From Luteimicrobium xylanilyticum (GTDB lineage: Bacteria > Actinomycetota > Actinomycetes > Actinomycetales > Cellulomonadaceae), in contig NZ_CP045529.1 in the NCBI RefSeq assembly GCF_009429125.1, forward strand, positions 3,224,001-3,288,000: a stretch of 64,000 nt of DNA, written 5' to 3'. Under the pieces are notes generated by a model that saw only the letters and a program-made list of their open reading frames with translations, had not been told where the DNA came from and searched no databases. The position numbers and the translations under genes are program-made. This document shows positions 45,355-55,325 of the stretch, in pieces (position 1 is the stretch's first letter; each line of letters opens with the position of its first letter).

Positions 45355-45747
45355 TCAGGCCTCGAGGTCGTCCGCGACGGCCCGAAGGACGGTCGCGACC
45401 TTCGTCGCCATGCCCTTCTCGGGGTAGCGGCCGCGGCGAAGACCGTTGCCGACGCCGTCGAGCAGCTTGATGAGGTCCTCGACGATGACCGCCATGTCGT
45501 CGGCGGGCTTGCGCTTCTGGATGCGCTGCGCGCGCTCGACCGACGGCGCGGGCTCGAGCAGCCGCACACCCATGGCCTGCGGGCCGCGGCGACCGTCGGC
45601 GACGCTGAACTCGACCTTGGCGCCGGGCTTCACGTTCGCGGCGTCGGGCAGCTCGTTGGCGTGCACGAAGACCTCGCCGCCCTCGTCGGACGCGATGAAG
45701 CCGAAGCCTTTCGTGGTGTCGAACCACTTGACCTTGCCGGTGGGCAC
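45355..45747 (-). CDS. Cold-shock domain protein with C-terminal extension
   Basis: 130 residues, GTG start. Residues 1-66 are a complete cold-shock domain with RNP1 KGFGFIAS and RNP2 VFVHANEL. Typical Csp proteins stop near residue 67; this one has ~60 more residues (SVERAQRIQKRKPADDMAVIVEDLIKLLDGVG), a predicted helical region found in actinobacterial members next to DUF3027. RNA/ssDNA chaperone activity is expected. It heads a three-gene operon with DUF3027 and the GHKL-ATPase. Confidence 0.9.
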   Translation of the reverse strand: MPTGKVKWFDTTKGFGFIASDEGGEVFVHANELPDAANVKPGAKVEFSVADGRRGPQAMGVRLLEPAPSVERAQRIQKRKPADDMAVIVEDLIKLLDGVGNGLRRGRYPEKGMATKVATVLRAVADDLEA

Positions 45748-45848
45748 GTAGAACCTCTGCGATGTCGTCGGGAATGCTCAGCGATCCAGCCTACCGGGCC
45801 GCGGGCCGCCGGGGCCACGGAGATGCTCGGGGGTCCACCGGCGCCCCG

Positions 45849-47231
45849 TCATGCCCGGGCGGGCGCCGGCTCCTCGACCGGGAGGACGTTGAGGTTCGAG
45901 CGGAACAGGTTGGCCGGGTCGACCTGGCGCTTGACGGCCTGCAGCCGACGGAGCGTCGCGGGCGGGTAGGCGTCGCCGGCCCCCGCACCGGGGTCCGCGA
46001 CGAAGTTCACGTACGCGGCACCCCCGAGCCCCAGCGCGTCCGCGGTCCGGCCCACCCAGTCGCGGGCCTCGGCGACCCGGCCGCCGTCGGGGCCGAGCGC
46101 CCCGACCGTCGCCAGCACCTCCCGGTCGCGGTGCGCGAACGCCGTCGCGTCGCGTGGCACGCGGGCGATCGCACCGCCCATCGGCCGCAGGTTGAGGACC
46201 GCGACCGGCGTGGGTGCGGTCCGGACGGCGTCGATCACCTGGGCGGCGACGTCCTCGACGACGGTCTGGACGAAGCCGGTGCGCTGCGCGGGCCACATGC
46301 CTGCCTGGCTCGGCGCGAGGCCGAACAGGTCGGGGTACGGCTGCGGTCGGACGAGGTCGACGAGCACCGTGCCGGCGGCGCGCAGCGGCGCGAGGGCGGC
46401 GTCCGCGTCCTCTGGCGCGCCCGAGTGGCAGACCAGCGCGACGACGATCGGTGTGCCGTGCCGCTCGGCGGGCAGGAACGGCGCCGGGGGCGCCTTCATG
46501 ACGTTGACCATGAGCGAGAGCTCGTCGGGGGCCGCGGCCGCAGCGGCGAGGAGCGCGCCGACGGTCCGCGGGTCGGGCGCGAACGCGAGCAGCCCGCCCG
46601 TGACGACCGTCATGGGCGTGAGGCGGAGGTCGAGGCGGGTGACGACGCCGAAGTTCCCGCCGCCCCCGCGGAGCGCCCAGAACAGGTCGGGGTTCTCGTC
46701 GTCGGAGGCCCGGACGACGGCGCCGTCCGCGAGGACGACCTCCGCACCCAGCACGTTGTCGAGCGTGAGGCCGTCCCGCCGGCTGAGGTAGCCGATGCCG
46801 CCGCCGAGCGCGAGCCCTGGGACGCCGACGCTCAGCGTGTCGCCGAACCCGGTCGCGAGGCCGTGCTCGGCCGCCGCGCCCGTGTAGTCCCCCGCCGTCG
46901 TGCCCGCCGACGCGATCCCGACGCGTCGCTCCGGGTCGATCTGCACGCCGCCGAGCAACCGGAGGTCGAGCACGAGCCCGCCGGCCACCGTGCCGTACCG
47001 CGCGTAGGCGTGGCCGCCGCCGCGGACGGCGAACGGGACGCCCGTGGCCGCGGCCGCCCGCACGACGGCCGACACCTCGCCCACGTCCCGCGGACGCGCC
47101 ACGAGCGCGGGCTCGGCACCGTCACCCGCGAAGACCACGGGGGCTACGCCGTCGAACCCGGCGTCACCGGGCGCCACGAGGAGCACCGGTTTCCCGCCGA
47201 GCGTCTTCCTCACCTCGTCGATCGTCGTCAT
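45849..47231 (-). CDS. FAD-linked oxidoreductase (BBE/PCMH type)
   Basis: 460 residues with AGGAGG eight bases before the ATG. The PCMH FAD domain has RGGGHAYARYG, whose His is the usual covalent FAD attachment site. The second attachment Cys of bicovalent enzymes is replaced (LSVGVPGLALGGGIGYLSR). The C-terminal berberine-bridge element ends RQVDPANLFRSNLNVLP. Such enzymes oxidise sugars or aromatic and aliphatic alcohols; the substrate is unknown. A MarR gene with a perfect operator is divergent from it. Confidence 0.88.
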   Translation of the reverse strand: MTTIDEVRKTLGGKPVLLVAPGDAGFDGVAPVVFAGDGAEPALVARPRDVGEVSAVVRAAAATGVPFAVRGGGHAYARYGTVAGGLVLDLRLLGGVQIDPERRVGIASAGTTAGDYTGAAAEHGLATGFGDTLSVGVPGLALGGGIGYLSRRDGLTLDNVLGAEVVLADGAVVRASDDENPDLFWALRGGGGNFGVVTRLDLRLTPMTVVTGGLLAFAPDPRTVGALLAAAAAAPDELSLMVNVMKAPPAPFLPAERHGTPIVVALVCHSGAPEDADAALAPLRAAGTVLVDLVRPQPYPDLFGLAPSQAGMWPAQRTGFVQTVVEDVAAQVIDAVRTAPTPVAVLNLRPMGGAIARVPRDATAFAHRDREVLATVGALGPDGGRVAEARDWVGRTADALGLGGAAYVNFVADPGAGAGDAYPPATLRRLQAVKRQVDPANLFRSNLNVLPVEEPAPARA

Positions 47232-47287
47232 CGTCCCTGCCTCCTGTGTCACCCCAGGGGCCGGTCGACCCCTCGAGCAACACGTTA

Positions 47288-47308
47288 GATATCGAATGAT
47301 TCGATATC
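47288..47308. promoter_or_regulatory. MarR-type operator palindrome
   Basis: GATATCGAAT (47288-47297) and ATTCGATATC (47299-47308) form a perfect 21-bp palindrome around a single G. It lies in the 132-bp A/T-rich divergent gap between the flavoprotein and MarR genes, so it can control both. Confidence 0.75.
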
Positions 47309-47363
47309 AAGCGATTAGATTGCTGAAGATTCGGCTTCCAAGGAACGCGACTAGGCTCGGACC

Positions 47364-47822
47364 ATGAGCTTCGGTGGGAAGAGGGCCCTCGGGATGACGC
47401 TCTGGGAGACCACCCAGACCGTGAACAAGGCCTTCGAGCGGCGGCTCGACACGGCCGGCGGCAACCGCGCGGTCTGGTTCATCTTCCTGGCGCTCTCCGA
47501 CGGCGGGCACGCCACCCAGCGCGACCTCGCGCGCACCGTCGGCATCACCGACGCCACCCTCACCCACCACCTCACGAGCCTCGAGCAGCGCGGGCTCGTC
47601 ACCCGGACCCGCGACGACCACGACCGCCGCGTCCAGCGCATCGCCTTCACGGCCGAGGGCCGCGCGTCGTTCGAGCGCATGCGCGAGGCCGCGCTCGACT
47701 ACGACCGTGTCCTCAAGGCCGCGCTGGGCGACGACGTCGACCTCGTCTTCGACGCGCTGCACCGCCTCGCCGCGGCGGCGGAGGAGCCGCCCGGCGGAGG
47801 CCGGGGGCGTACCGTGGACTGA
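47364..47822 (+). CDS. MarR-family transcriptional regulator
   Basis: 152 residues. The winged helix covers about 35-105, with GGHATQRDLARTVGITDATLTHHLTSLEQRGLVTR and wing TRDDHDRRVQRIAFTAEG. It is divergent from the FAD oxidoreductase across a perfect palindrome, the expected arrangement for a ligand-responsive repressor of that enzyme. It lies 31 bp upstream of a methyltransferase, which may be in the same transcript. Confidence 0.88.
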   Translation: MSFGGKRALGMTLWETTQTVNKAFERRLDTAGGNRAVWFIFLALSDGGHATQRDLARTVGITDATLTHHLTSLEQRGLVTRTRDDHDRRVQRIAFTAEGRASFERMREAALDYDRVLKAALGDDVDLVFDALHRLAAAAEEPPGGGRGRTVD

Positions 47823-47853
47823 CTGCCCCGCTTCCGACGCCGGGCCAGACGAG

Positions 47854-48915
47854 ATGAACCAGCCAGCGGACGACTCCCTGACCGCGGCCTTCGCGGACCG
47901 CGTGTTCGAACGCGTGCTCGGCGCGATGGAGACGCTCTCGATCTACCTGGGCGACCGGCTCGGGCTCTACCGCGCGCTCGACGCCATGGGTCCCCAGACG
48001 GCGGACGAGCTCGCGCGGCAGGCCGGGATCCACCCTCGCTACGCCCGCGAGTGGCTCGAGCAGCAGGCGGTGGCCGGCCTCCTCGCCGTCCGCGACGACG
48101 GCCGCTTCGCACTGCCCGACGAGCACGCCGCCGTCCTCACGGCGACCGGCTCCCTGTCTTACACGGCACCGCTCGCGCGGCTCGCGGTCGCCGCGGCGTC
48201 CCGCCTGCCCGAGCTCCTCGAGGCCTACCGCTCCGGCGGCGGGGTGCCCTGGGCAGCGTTCGGCTCCGACGCCAGGGACGCTCAGGGCGACGTCAACCGC
48301 CCGTGGTTCGAGTCAGCCCTGCACGACGCCCTCAGGTCGGCCCCCGACGTGGACGCGGCCCTCGGCCGTCCGCACGCCCGCATCGCCGACGTCGGCTGCG
48401 GGCACGGCTGGTCGACGATCGCGCTCGCGCGCGCCTACCCGGGGGCTCAGGTCGTCGGCCTCGACGTGGACGAACCGTCGCTCGCCGCTGCGGCCGAGCA
48501 CGCCGGAGGCGCACCGAACGTCTCCTTCCGGCTCGCCGACGCGACGACCCTGGCCGACGCCGGCCCCTTCGACGCGGCCTTCGTCTTCGAGGCCCTGCAC
48601 GACATGCCGCACCCGGTCGAGGTGCTCACCGCGATGCGCGAGGCGACGGTCGCGGACGGGACGGTCGTGGTCATGGACGAAGCCGTCGCCCCGGACTTCG
48701 CGCCGGACGGCGACGAGGTCGAACGGATCATGTACGCGTACAGCGTCTTCATCTGTCTCCCCGACAGCATGTCGACGCCCGGGTCCGCGGCCACGGGCAC
48801 GGCGATGCGGCCGGCGACCCTCGGACGCTACGCGCGCGACGCCGGGTTCAGCGGCGTCGAGGTGCTGCCGATCGACGGCTTCGCGGACTTCCGGTTCTAC
48901 CGTCTGCTGCGCTGA
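47854..48915 (+). CDS. Class I SAM-dependent methyltransferase with winged-helix N-terminus
   Basis: 353 residues. The N-terminal ~90 residues form a dimerisation/winged-helix part (YLGDRLGLYRALDAMGPQTADELARQAGIHPRYAREWLEQQ), as in O-methyltransferases. The catalytic fold starts with IADVGCGHGWSTIALARAYPGAQVVGLDVDE (motifs I and II), then ADATTLADAGPFDAAFVFEALHDMPHP. Substrate unknown. It follows the MarR gene by 31 bp, with no terminator between. Confidence 0.82.
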   Translation: MNQPADDSLTAAFADRVFERVLGAMETLSIYLGDRLGLYRALDAMGPQTADELARQAGIHPRYAREWLEQQAVAGLLAVRDDGRFALPDEHAAVLTATGSLSYTAPLARLAVAAASRLPELLEAYRSGGGVPWAAFGSDARDAQGDVNRPWFESALHDALRSAPDVDAALGRPHARIADVGCGHGWSTIALARAYPGAQVVGLDVDEPSLAAAAEHAGGAPNVSFRLADATTLADAGPFDAAFVFEALHDMPHPVEVLTAMREATVADGTVVVMDEAVAPDFAPDGDEVERIMYAYSVFICLPDSMSTPGSAATGTAMRPATLGRYARDAGFSGVEVLPIDGFADFRFYRLLR

Positions 48916-49035
48916 CGGTCGGGGGTCGCCCTCAGCCCGCGACGACGAGCACCAGCGAGCCTTCGGTGCCCGCGTGGACCGGTTGCCGCCGGGGCAGCCC
49001 ACCGAGCCCTGCGCGCGCACCGTAGACTCGATCGG

Positions 49036-51540
49036 ATGGCCAGGCCCGAGCGCAGCACGTCACCGAGCGCCGGCGCCGCACCCGTCGGATCGCCCGGCGC
49101 CCGCTCGTTCAGCGAGGCGCTGCGCGACCGGGACGACGCGGCGCTCGTCGCGCTGCTGCGCGCCCGCCCCGACCTGGCGAGCCCCTCCCCCTCGACGATC
49201 CGCTCGCTCGCGGCGCGGGCGACGGGCCGGGCGAGCGTCGACCGCGCGCTGGCCGAGCTCGACACGTTCACGCTCCAGGTCCTCGAGGCGTGCGCCGTGC
49301 GGGGAGCCGACCCCCACGACCGGACGCCGCACACGCTCGACGTGAGCGCCGTCGTCGGGGGTCTCGCCCCGGCCGACGACGTCCCCGCGGACGACCTCGC
49401 ACGTGCCGCGAGCGCCACGGCCGAGCGGCTCGAGGCGCTGGCCCTCGTGTGGGACGCGGCCCCGCCCGGCGCGCCCGCCGACCTGCGCGCGGCCCCGGGC
49501 GTGCTCGAGTTCCTCGGCCCGTACCCCGCGGGGTTCCTCGCGCCCGAGCCCGCGACCGCCCCGGACGGCGATCTCCTCGCCCCGCTCGACGACGCCCCGC
49601 CCGGGGCCCGCGCGATCCTCGACGCCCTCACGTGGGGCCCTCCGGTCGGCGTCGCTCCGCGTTCGGAGGCGCGCGCCGTCGCCGCGACGGGCTGGCTGGT
49701 CACGCACGGCCTGCTCGAGCGCCTCGGCGGCGACGACGCGGGCCGCGTGGCCGTCCCTGCGGCCGTGGCGCTGTCCCTGCGCGGCGGGCTGACGCACCGC
49801 GGTGTCCGGCCGACGCCGCCCGTGCCGGACCGCGCGGCGCACCCGGCCGCGACCGTCGACGCCGAGGCCGGCCGTGCAGCCGAGGAGGCCGTGCGGCTCG
49901 TGACCGATCTCGTCCGTTCCTGGGAGCAGGCGCCGCCCGTCGTCCTGCGGACCGGGGGCCTCGGCGCGCGCGACCTGCGCCGCCTCGCCCTGCGCCTCGA
50001 CGTCGACGAGGCCACCGCGGCCCAGGTCGCCGAGCTCGCGCTCGCGGCCGAGCTCGTCGCCGACGACGGCGAGGTCCCCGCCTCGTTCGTCCCGACGACG
50101 CTCGTCGACGCGTGGCTCGCGGACGACGTCGCGGGCCGCTGGGCCGACCTCGCCCGCGCGTGGCTGACGTCGTCGCGCACGCCGTGGGTCGCGACGACCC
50201 GTGACGCCGCCGGCACCCTGCGCTCGGCCCTCGACCCGACGCACACCGCCGGCTGGGCCGCGCGGCTACGACGGACCGTGCTCGACGCCGCGGCGTCGTC
50301 GTCCGCGCCCCTGGCCGCCGACGACGTCCAGGACGTCCTCGCCTGGGCCACCCCGCGCGCCGTCCCGCCCCGGGACGCGGTGGCGGGCGTCTGGCGCGGC
50401 GCGGAGCTGCTGGGCGTCGTCGCGCTGGGCACGCTCGGCGGGCCCGGTGCCGCGCTCCTCGCCGAGGCCGACGGCGGCTCGGGCGCGTCCGCCGACCCCG
50501 TCGCCGCGCTCGACGCCGTCCTCCCGCCCGAGGTCGACGACCTGCTCCTCCAGGGCGACCTCACAGGCATCGTCCCGGGCCGGCCGACGCGGGACCTCGC
50601 CCGGCTCCTCGACGACGCCGCCTCGATCGAGTCCCGCGGCGGCGCCCTGACGGTCCGGTTCACGCTCGACTCGGTCACGCGCGCCCTCGCGGCGGGGAGC
50701 GCGGGGGACGCCGACACGCTGCTCGCTGCCCTCGGCCGGCACACGCGCGGGCCCCTCCCCCAGCCCCTCGAGTACCTCGTGCGCGACGCGGCCCGCCGGT
50801 TCGGCCGTGTGCGCGTGGGCGCCGCGCTCAGCTACGTCCGCGTCGACGACCCCGCCCTCGTCGCGTCGTTCCTGGCCGATCCGTCCTTGCGTGCCACCGG
50901 CCTGCACCAGCTCGGTCCCACCGTCCTCGCCGCGCACGTGCCCGCGGCCGAGCTGCGGACCGCGCTCGCGTCGTCGGGGGTGAGCGCCGCGCTCGAGGAC
51001 GACGAGGGCCGGACCGTGAGCACCGAGGCGGACCGGCCCCGCACCGTCCCGCCCGGGCGCCGCCGCGGACGCTCGCGCTACGGGCCCCCGACCGCCGCGC
51101 CCGCCTCGGCCCCCGCCGAACGGGCGTCCCGGGCGGCTGGTCTCGTCGCGGCGCGCGCCGAGGCCGTCGTCGGGGAGCTGCGGTCCCGCGACACGCTGGC
51201 CCGGGCGGAGGCCGCCTGGGGCAGGGACGGCGCGGTGCTCGCCGCGCCACGCCCAGCGGCGCCACCCGGGCCCGAGCCCCGGGGAACAACGGAGCCCGGC
51301 GACCTGTTGGGCCTGCTGCACGACGCGATCGCCGAGCAGACCCTCGTCTCCCTCGAGACGGTCGACGCGCGCGGCGTCCCGGTCACCCGCACCGTCCGCC
51401 CGCTGCGCCTCGACGGCGGCCGGCTGCGCGCCGTCGACCCGGCCCGCGACGCCGAGCTCACGGTCGCGGTCCACCGGATCGCGCGCGTCGTGCCCGTGCA
51501 CCGACCCGCCCCGACGACCGCATCCACGGAGGACGCATGA
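49036..51540 (+). CDS. Helicase-associated partner protein of XPB
   Basis: 834 residues. The Helicase_C_3/XPB-Ssl2-like domain lies at about 490-660: AVLPPEVDDLLLQGDLTGIVPGRPTRDLARLLDDAA, then FTLDSVTRALAAG. N-terminal repeated helices (FSEALRDRDDAALVALLRARPDLASPSPSTIRSLAARA) are typical of the actinobacterial partner (Rv0862c-like). No helicase motifs are present. It overlaps XPB by ATGA. The two are always paired in actinobacteria, presumably in DNA repair or transcription-coupled processes. Confidence 0.85.
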   Translation: MARPERSTSPSAGAAPVGSPGARSFSEALRDRDDAALVALLRARPDLASPSPSTIRSLAARATGRASVDRALAELDTFTLQVLEACAVRGADPHDRTPHTLDVSAVVGGLAPADDVPADDLARAASATAERLEALALVWDAAPPGAPADLRAAPGVLEFLGPYPAGFLAPEPATAPDGDLLAPLDDAPPGARAILDALTWGPPVGVAPRSEARAVAATGWLVTHGLLERLGGDDAGRVAVPAAVALSLRGGLTHRGVRPTPPVPDRAAHPAATVDAEAGRAAEEAVRLVTDLVRSWEQAPPVVLRTGGLGARDLRRLALRLDVDEATAAQVAELALAAELVADDGEVPASFVPTTLVDAWLADDVAGRWADLARAWLTSSRTPWVATTRDAAGTLRSALDPTHTAGWAARLRRTVLDAAASSSAPLAADDVQDVLAWATPRAVPPRDAVAGVWRGAELLGVVALGTLGGPGAALLAEADGGSGASADPVAALDAVLPPEVDDLLLQGDLTGIVPGRPTRDLARLLDDAASIESRGGALTVRFTLDSVTRALAAGSAGDADTLLAALGRHTRGPLPQPLEYLVRDAARRFGRVRVGAALSYVRVDDPALVASFLADPSLRATGLHQLGPTVLAAHVPAAELRTALASSGVSAALEDDEGRTVSTEADRPRTVPPGRRRGRSRYGPPTAAPASAPAERASRAAGLVAARAEAVVGELRSRDTLARAEAAWGRDGAVLAAPRPAAPPGPEPRGTTEPGDLLGLLHDAIAEQTLVSLETVDARGVPVTRTVRPLRLDGGRLRAVDPARDAELTVAVHRIARVVPVHRPAPTTASTEDA

Positions 51541-53201
51541 CCGACGGACCGCTGATCGTCCAGAGCGACAAGACCCTCCTCCTCGAGGTCGACCACCCCC
51601 GCGCCGCCGAGGCGCGCCGCGCGATCGCGCCGTTCGCGGAGCTCGAGCGCGCCCCCGAGCACGTCCACACCTACCGGCTCACGCCGCTGGGGCTGTGGAA
51701 CGCACGCGCCGCCGGGCACGACGCCGAGCAGGTCGTCTCCGCGCTCATGGACTACAGCCGGTACCCGGTGCCGCACCCGCTGCTCGTCGACGTCGCGGAG
51801 ACGATGGCCCGTTACGGGCGCCTCCAGCTCGTCAAGCACCCCACGCACGGGCTCGTGCTGCAGTCCCTCGACCGCGCCGTCCTCACCGAGGTGCTGCGGT
51901 CCAAGCGGACCGCGGGCCTGCTGGGCGAGCGGATCGACGAGGACACCGTCGTCGTGCATCCCTCCGAGCGCGGGCACCTCAAGCAGGTCCTCGTGAAGCT
52001 GGGCTGGCCCGCCGAGGACCTCGCGGGCTACGTCGACGGCGAGCACCACGACATCACCCTCACCCCGGACGGCTGGGAGCTGCGCCCCTACCAGGAGCAC
52101 GCGGTCGAGAGCTTCTGGCACGGCGGGAGCGGCGTCGTCGTGCTGCCCTGCGGGGCCGGCAAGACGCTCGTCGGCGCGGGCGCGATGGCGAAGTCGTCCA
52201 CGACGACGCTCATCCTCGTGACGAACACGGTGAGCGCGCGACAGTGGAAGGACGAGCTCGTCAGGCGCACGAGCCTGACCGAGGACGAGATCGGCGAGTA
52301 CTCGGGCGCCCGCAAGGAGATCAAGCCCGTCACCATCGCCACCTACCAGGTCCTCACGACCAAGCGGAAGGGCGTGTACACGCACCTCGAGCTGCTCGAC
52401 GCGCGCGACTGGGGCCTCGTCGTGTACGACGAGGTCCACCTGCTCCCCGCGCCGATCTTCCGCATGACGGCGGACCTGCAGGCACGCCGTCGTCTCGGGC
52501 TCACCGCCACCCTGGTCCGCGAGGACGGGCGCGAGGACGAGGTCTTCAGCCTGATCGGCCCCAAGCGGTTCGACGCGCCCTGGAAGGACATCGAGGCGCA
52601 GGGCTACATCGCGCCCGCCGAGTGCGTCGAGGTCCGCCTCACCCTGCCCGACGGCGAACGCATGGCCTACGCGACCACCGAACCGGAGGACAAGTACCGG
52701 CTCGCGGCGTCGGCGTCGGGCAAGAACCGCGTCGTCGAGCAGATCCTCGCGAAGCACCCGGACGACCAGGCGCTCGTCATCGGCCAGTACATCGACCAGC
52801 TCCACGAGCTCGCCGAGCACCTCGACGCGCCCCTGATCACCGGCGAGACCACGGTCCGGGAGCGCCAGCGCCTGTTCGACGCGTTCCGCACGGGCGAGAT
52901 CCAGCACCTCGTGGTCAGCAAGGTCGCGAACTTCTCGATCGACCTCCCCGAGGCGTCGGTCGCGATCCAGGTGTCCGGGTCGTTCGGGTCGCGCCAGGAG
53001 GAGGCCCAGCGCCTCGGCCGGGTCATGCGCCCCAAGCACGACGGCCGGACGGCGCACTTCTACGCGGTCGTCGCCCGGGACACCGTGGACCAGGACTTCG
53101 CCGCGCACCGCCAGCGGTTCCTCGCCGAGCAGGGCTACGCGTACCGGATCGTCGACGCGGAAGACCTGGACGACACCCTGGACGCCGAGCGCGCGGGCTG
53201 A
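51537..53201 (+). CDS. XPB/ERCC3-type DNA repair helicase
   Basis: SF2 3'-5' helicase of 554 residues. The N-terminal XPB-like damage-recognition part (about 1-170) has LIVQSDKTLLLEVDHP. Walker A is LPCGAGKT (203-210), the DEVH box is at 298-301, and the XPB-specific RED motif is in TLVREDGRED (325-334). Motif VI is in QRLGRVMRPK. It is orthologous to M. tuberculosis Rv0861c, whose helicase and annealing activities have been studied. It starts in the stop of its partner gene. Confidence 0.94.
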   Translation: MTDGPLIVQSDKTLLLEVDHPRAAEARRAIAPFAELERAPEHVHTYRLTPLGLWNARAAGHDAEQVVSALMDYSRYPVPHPLLVDVAETMARYGRLQLVKHPTHGLVLQSLDRAVLTEVLRSKRTAGLLGERIDEDTVVVHPSERGHLKQVLVKLGWPAEDLAGYVDGEHHDITLTPDGWELRPYQEHAVESFWHGGSGVVVLPCGAGKTLVGAGAMAKSSTTTLILVTNTVSARQWKDELVRRTSLTEDEIGEYSGARKEIKPVTIATYQVLTTKRKGVYTHLELLDARDWGLVVYDEVHLLPAPIFRMTADLQARRRLGLTATLVREDGREDEVFSLIGPKRFDAPWKDIEAQGYIAPAECVEVRLTLPDGERMAYATTEPEDKYRLAASASGKNRVVEQILAKHPDDQALVIGQYIDQLHELAEHLDAPLITGETTVRERQRLFDAFRTGEIQHLVVSKVANFSIDLPEASVAIQVSGSFGSRQEEAQRLGRVMRPKHDGRTAHFYAVVARDTVDQDFAAHRQRFLAEQGYAYRIVDAEDLDDTLDAERAG

Positions 53202-53247
53202 GCCGAGCCTGGTTGCGGGGTGCCGGGCGGCACGGAAGTATCGGGAC

Positions 53248-55248
53248 GTGGCCCTCCCTCCCCGTCCGCGGCGGTCGTTCGCGACCGTCGTGCTCGCGCT
53301 GCTCGCGCTCGTCCTCGTCTTCCTCGTGCCGTCCTCCGCCGGGGCGACGGCGCCGCTCCCGCAGGTGGCGCCGTTCCGGCTGTCCGGGCCGATCACGGAC
53401 CAGGTCGGCGCGCTCAAGGGCTCGGACGAGTCGGACGTCAAGGCGGCGCTCGACGACCTGTCCAACAAGACGCAGCTCGACCTGTGGGTCGTCTACGTGT
53501 CCTCGTTCGACGGCGCGTCCGGCGAGGACTGGGCCAAGCAGACGGCCGACCTGTCGCAGCTCGGGACGAACCAGCTCCTGCTCGCGGTCGCCGTCGACGA
53601 CCGCGCGTACGGGCTGCGTGTCGAAGCCCCCACGTCGGCGCTGTCCGACGACGACCTCGCGAAGGCCGACGACACGATCCGCTCCCACCTGTCCGACGGC
53701 GACTGGGCGGGAGCCGCGATCGCAGGCGCCCAGGCGCTCGGGGGCGGCTCGGGCTCGTCGTCGGCGTGGATCTGGTGGGTCCTCGGGCTCGGCGTGCTGG
53801 TGGTGATCGTGGTGTTCGTGGCGCGCGCGTCGCGCCGCGGCCGGAACCTCGCGAAGGCCGGCGGCCGCTACGTCCCGCCCGGCACCGATCCCGACGCCCC
53901 CGAGGCGCTCGCCGCCCTCACGACCGCCGACCTGCAGAAGCGCGCCGCGAACGCGCTCGTCACCATCGACGACGACGCCAAGTCCGCCGAGCAGGAGCTG
54001 GGCTTCGCGCAGGCCCAGTTCGGCCAGGAGGCCACCCAGGAGTTCCAGGTCGCGCTCGACGACGCGAAGCAGAAGGTCGCGCAGGCGTTCACGCTGCGCC
54101 AGCGGCTCGACGACGACCAGCCCGAGACCGAGCCCCAGGCCCGGGGCATGCTGATCCAGGTCGTCACGCTGTGCCGGGCGGCGTCGGACACCATGAAGGC
54201 GCAGGCCGCGAAGTTCGACGAGCTGCGCCAGCTCCAGTCCCGTGCCCCCGAGGTGCTCGACGAGGTCGAGCAGCGCGCCGGCGAGCTGCGGGCGCGGATC
54301 GACCCGGCGCGCGCGACCCTCACCGAGCTCGGTCGCACCTACCCGCCGACGACGCTCGCCTCCGTCACCGGTAACCCCGACCAGGCGGCCGCGCTGCTCG
54401 ACGGCGCGCTCCGCTCCGTGGCCGAGGGACGGGCCGACGTCGAACGCGGCGACCGCGGCGCGGCCGTCGCCCGGTCGCGGGCCGGTGGGACCGCCGTCGG
54501 GCAGGCCGCGACCCTGCTCGACGCCGTCGACCACGCGGGCGAGAACCTCGCGCACGCGGGCGAGAACCTCGAGAAGGGCATCGCATCGATCACGTCGGAC
54601 CTCGCGGACGCGCAGCGGCTCGCGCCGGCGGACCCGGGCGTCCAGGCCGCCGTCGGGCCCGCGCAGGCCGCAGTCAGCACCGCGCGCACCGCACGGACCG
54701 GCGGGGACCCGCTCGCCGCGCAGGCCGGGCTGACGTCCGCGGAGGCCGCGCTCGACAAGGCGCTCGAGCCGTTCCGCGAGAAGGCCGAGGCCGACGCGAA
54801 GGCCCGGGCGCTCCTCGACCAGACGATCGGCCGCGTCGACTCGCAGGTCCACGCCGTCGGCGACTTCATCGACACCCGTAAGGGCGCCGTGGGGCCCGAG
54901 GCCCGGACCAGGCTTTCCGAGGCGGCGAGGCTGCTGCAGCAGGCGCTCGCGCTCAAGGAGTCCGACCCGCAGCAGGCGCTCACGCTCGCCCAGCAGGCCG
55001 AGCAGTACGCGCAGCAGGCGCAGCAGCTCGCGCAGCGCGACGTCGAGACCTGGTCGAACCAGCAGCGCGGGCCCGGCGGGGGCGGCGGCTCCAACGTCGG
55101 CGGCATGATCCTCGGCGGCATCCTCATCGACTCGATCCTGCGCGGGGGCGGCGGCTTCGGCGGAGGCGGAGGCGGCTGGGGCGGCGGAGGGGGTGGCTTC
55201 GGCGGGGGCGGGGGCGGCGGAGACCGCAGCAGCGGCGGACGCTTCTGA
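53248..55248 (+). CDS. TPM-domain membrane protein with coiled coils and Gly-rich tail
   Basis: 666 residues, GTG start. A signal peptide/TM (about 11-32) leads to a TPM domain (about 43-160): ITDQVGALKGSDESDVKAALDDLSNKTQLDLWVVYV, then GTNQLLLAVAVDDRAYGLRV. A second TM lies at about 173-195. A ~400-residue cytoplasmic region follows, rich in Ala/Gln/Glu helices, probably coiled coil. It ends in a Gly-rich tail (GGGFGGGGGGWGGG). TPM proteins include photosystem II repair factors and bacterial membrane proteins. It is followed by PspA, so membrane-stress protection is likely. Function is inferred from context. Confidence 0.82.
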   Translation: MALPPRPRRSFATVVLALLALVLVFLVPSSAGATAPLPQVAPFRLSGPITDQVGALKGSDESDVKAALDDLSNKTQLDLWVVYVSSFDGASGEDWAKQTADLSQLGTNQLLLAVAVDDRAYGLRVEAPTSALSDDDLAKADDTIRSHLSDGDWAGAAIAGAQALGGGSGSSSAWIWWVLGLGVLVVIVVFVARASRRGRNLAKAGGRYVPPGTDPDAPEALAALTTADLQKRAANALVTIDDDAKSAEQELGFAQAQFGQEATQEFQVALDDAKQKVAQAFTLRQRLDDDQPETEPQARGMLIQVVTLCRAASDTMKAQAAKFDELRQLQSRAPEVLDEVEQRAGELRARIDPARATLTELGRTYPPTTLASVTGNPDQAAALLDGALRSVAEGRADVERGDRGAAVARSRAGGTAVGQAATLLDAVDHAGENLAHAGENLEKGIASITSDLADAQRLAPADPGVQAAVGPAQAAVSTARTARTGGDPLAAQAGLTSAEAALDKALEPFREKAEADAKARALLDQTIGRVDSQVHAVGDFIDTRKGAVGPEARTRLSEAARLLQQALALKESDPQQALTLAQQAEQYAQQAQQLAQRDVETWSNQQRGPGGGGGSNVGGMILGGILIDSILRGGGGFGGGGGGWGGGGGGFGGGGGGGDRSSGGRF

Positions 55249-55325
55249 GCACGCACCACCCCGCAGCAACGGCACGGCAGCGACGGCACGGCAGCAACGA
55301 CACGGCACGACGGAGAGGCAAGGAC

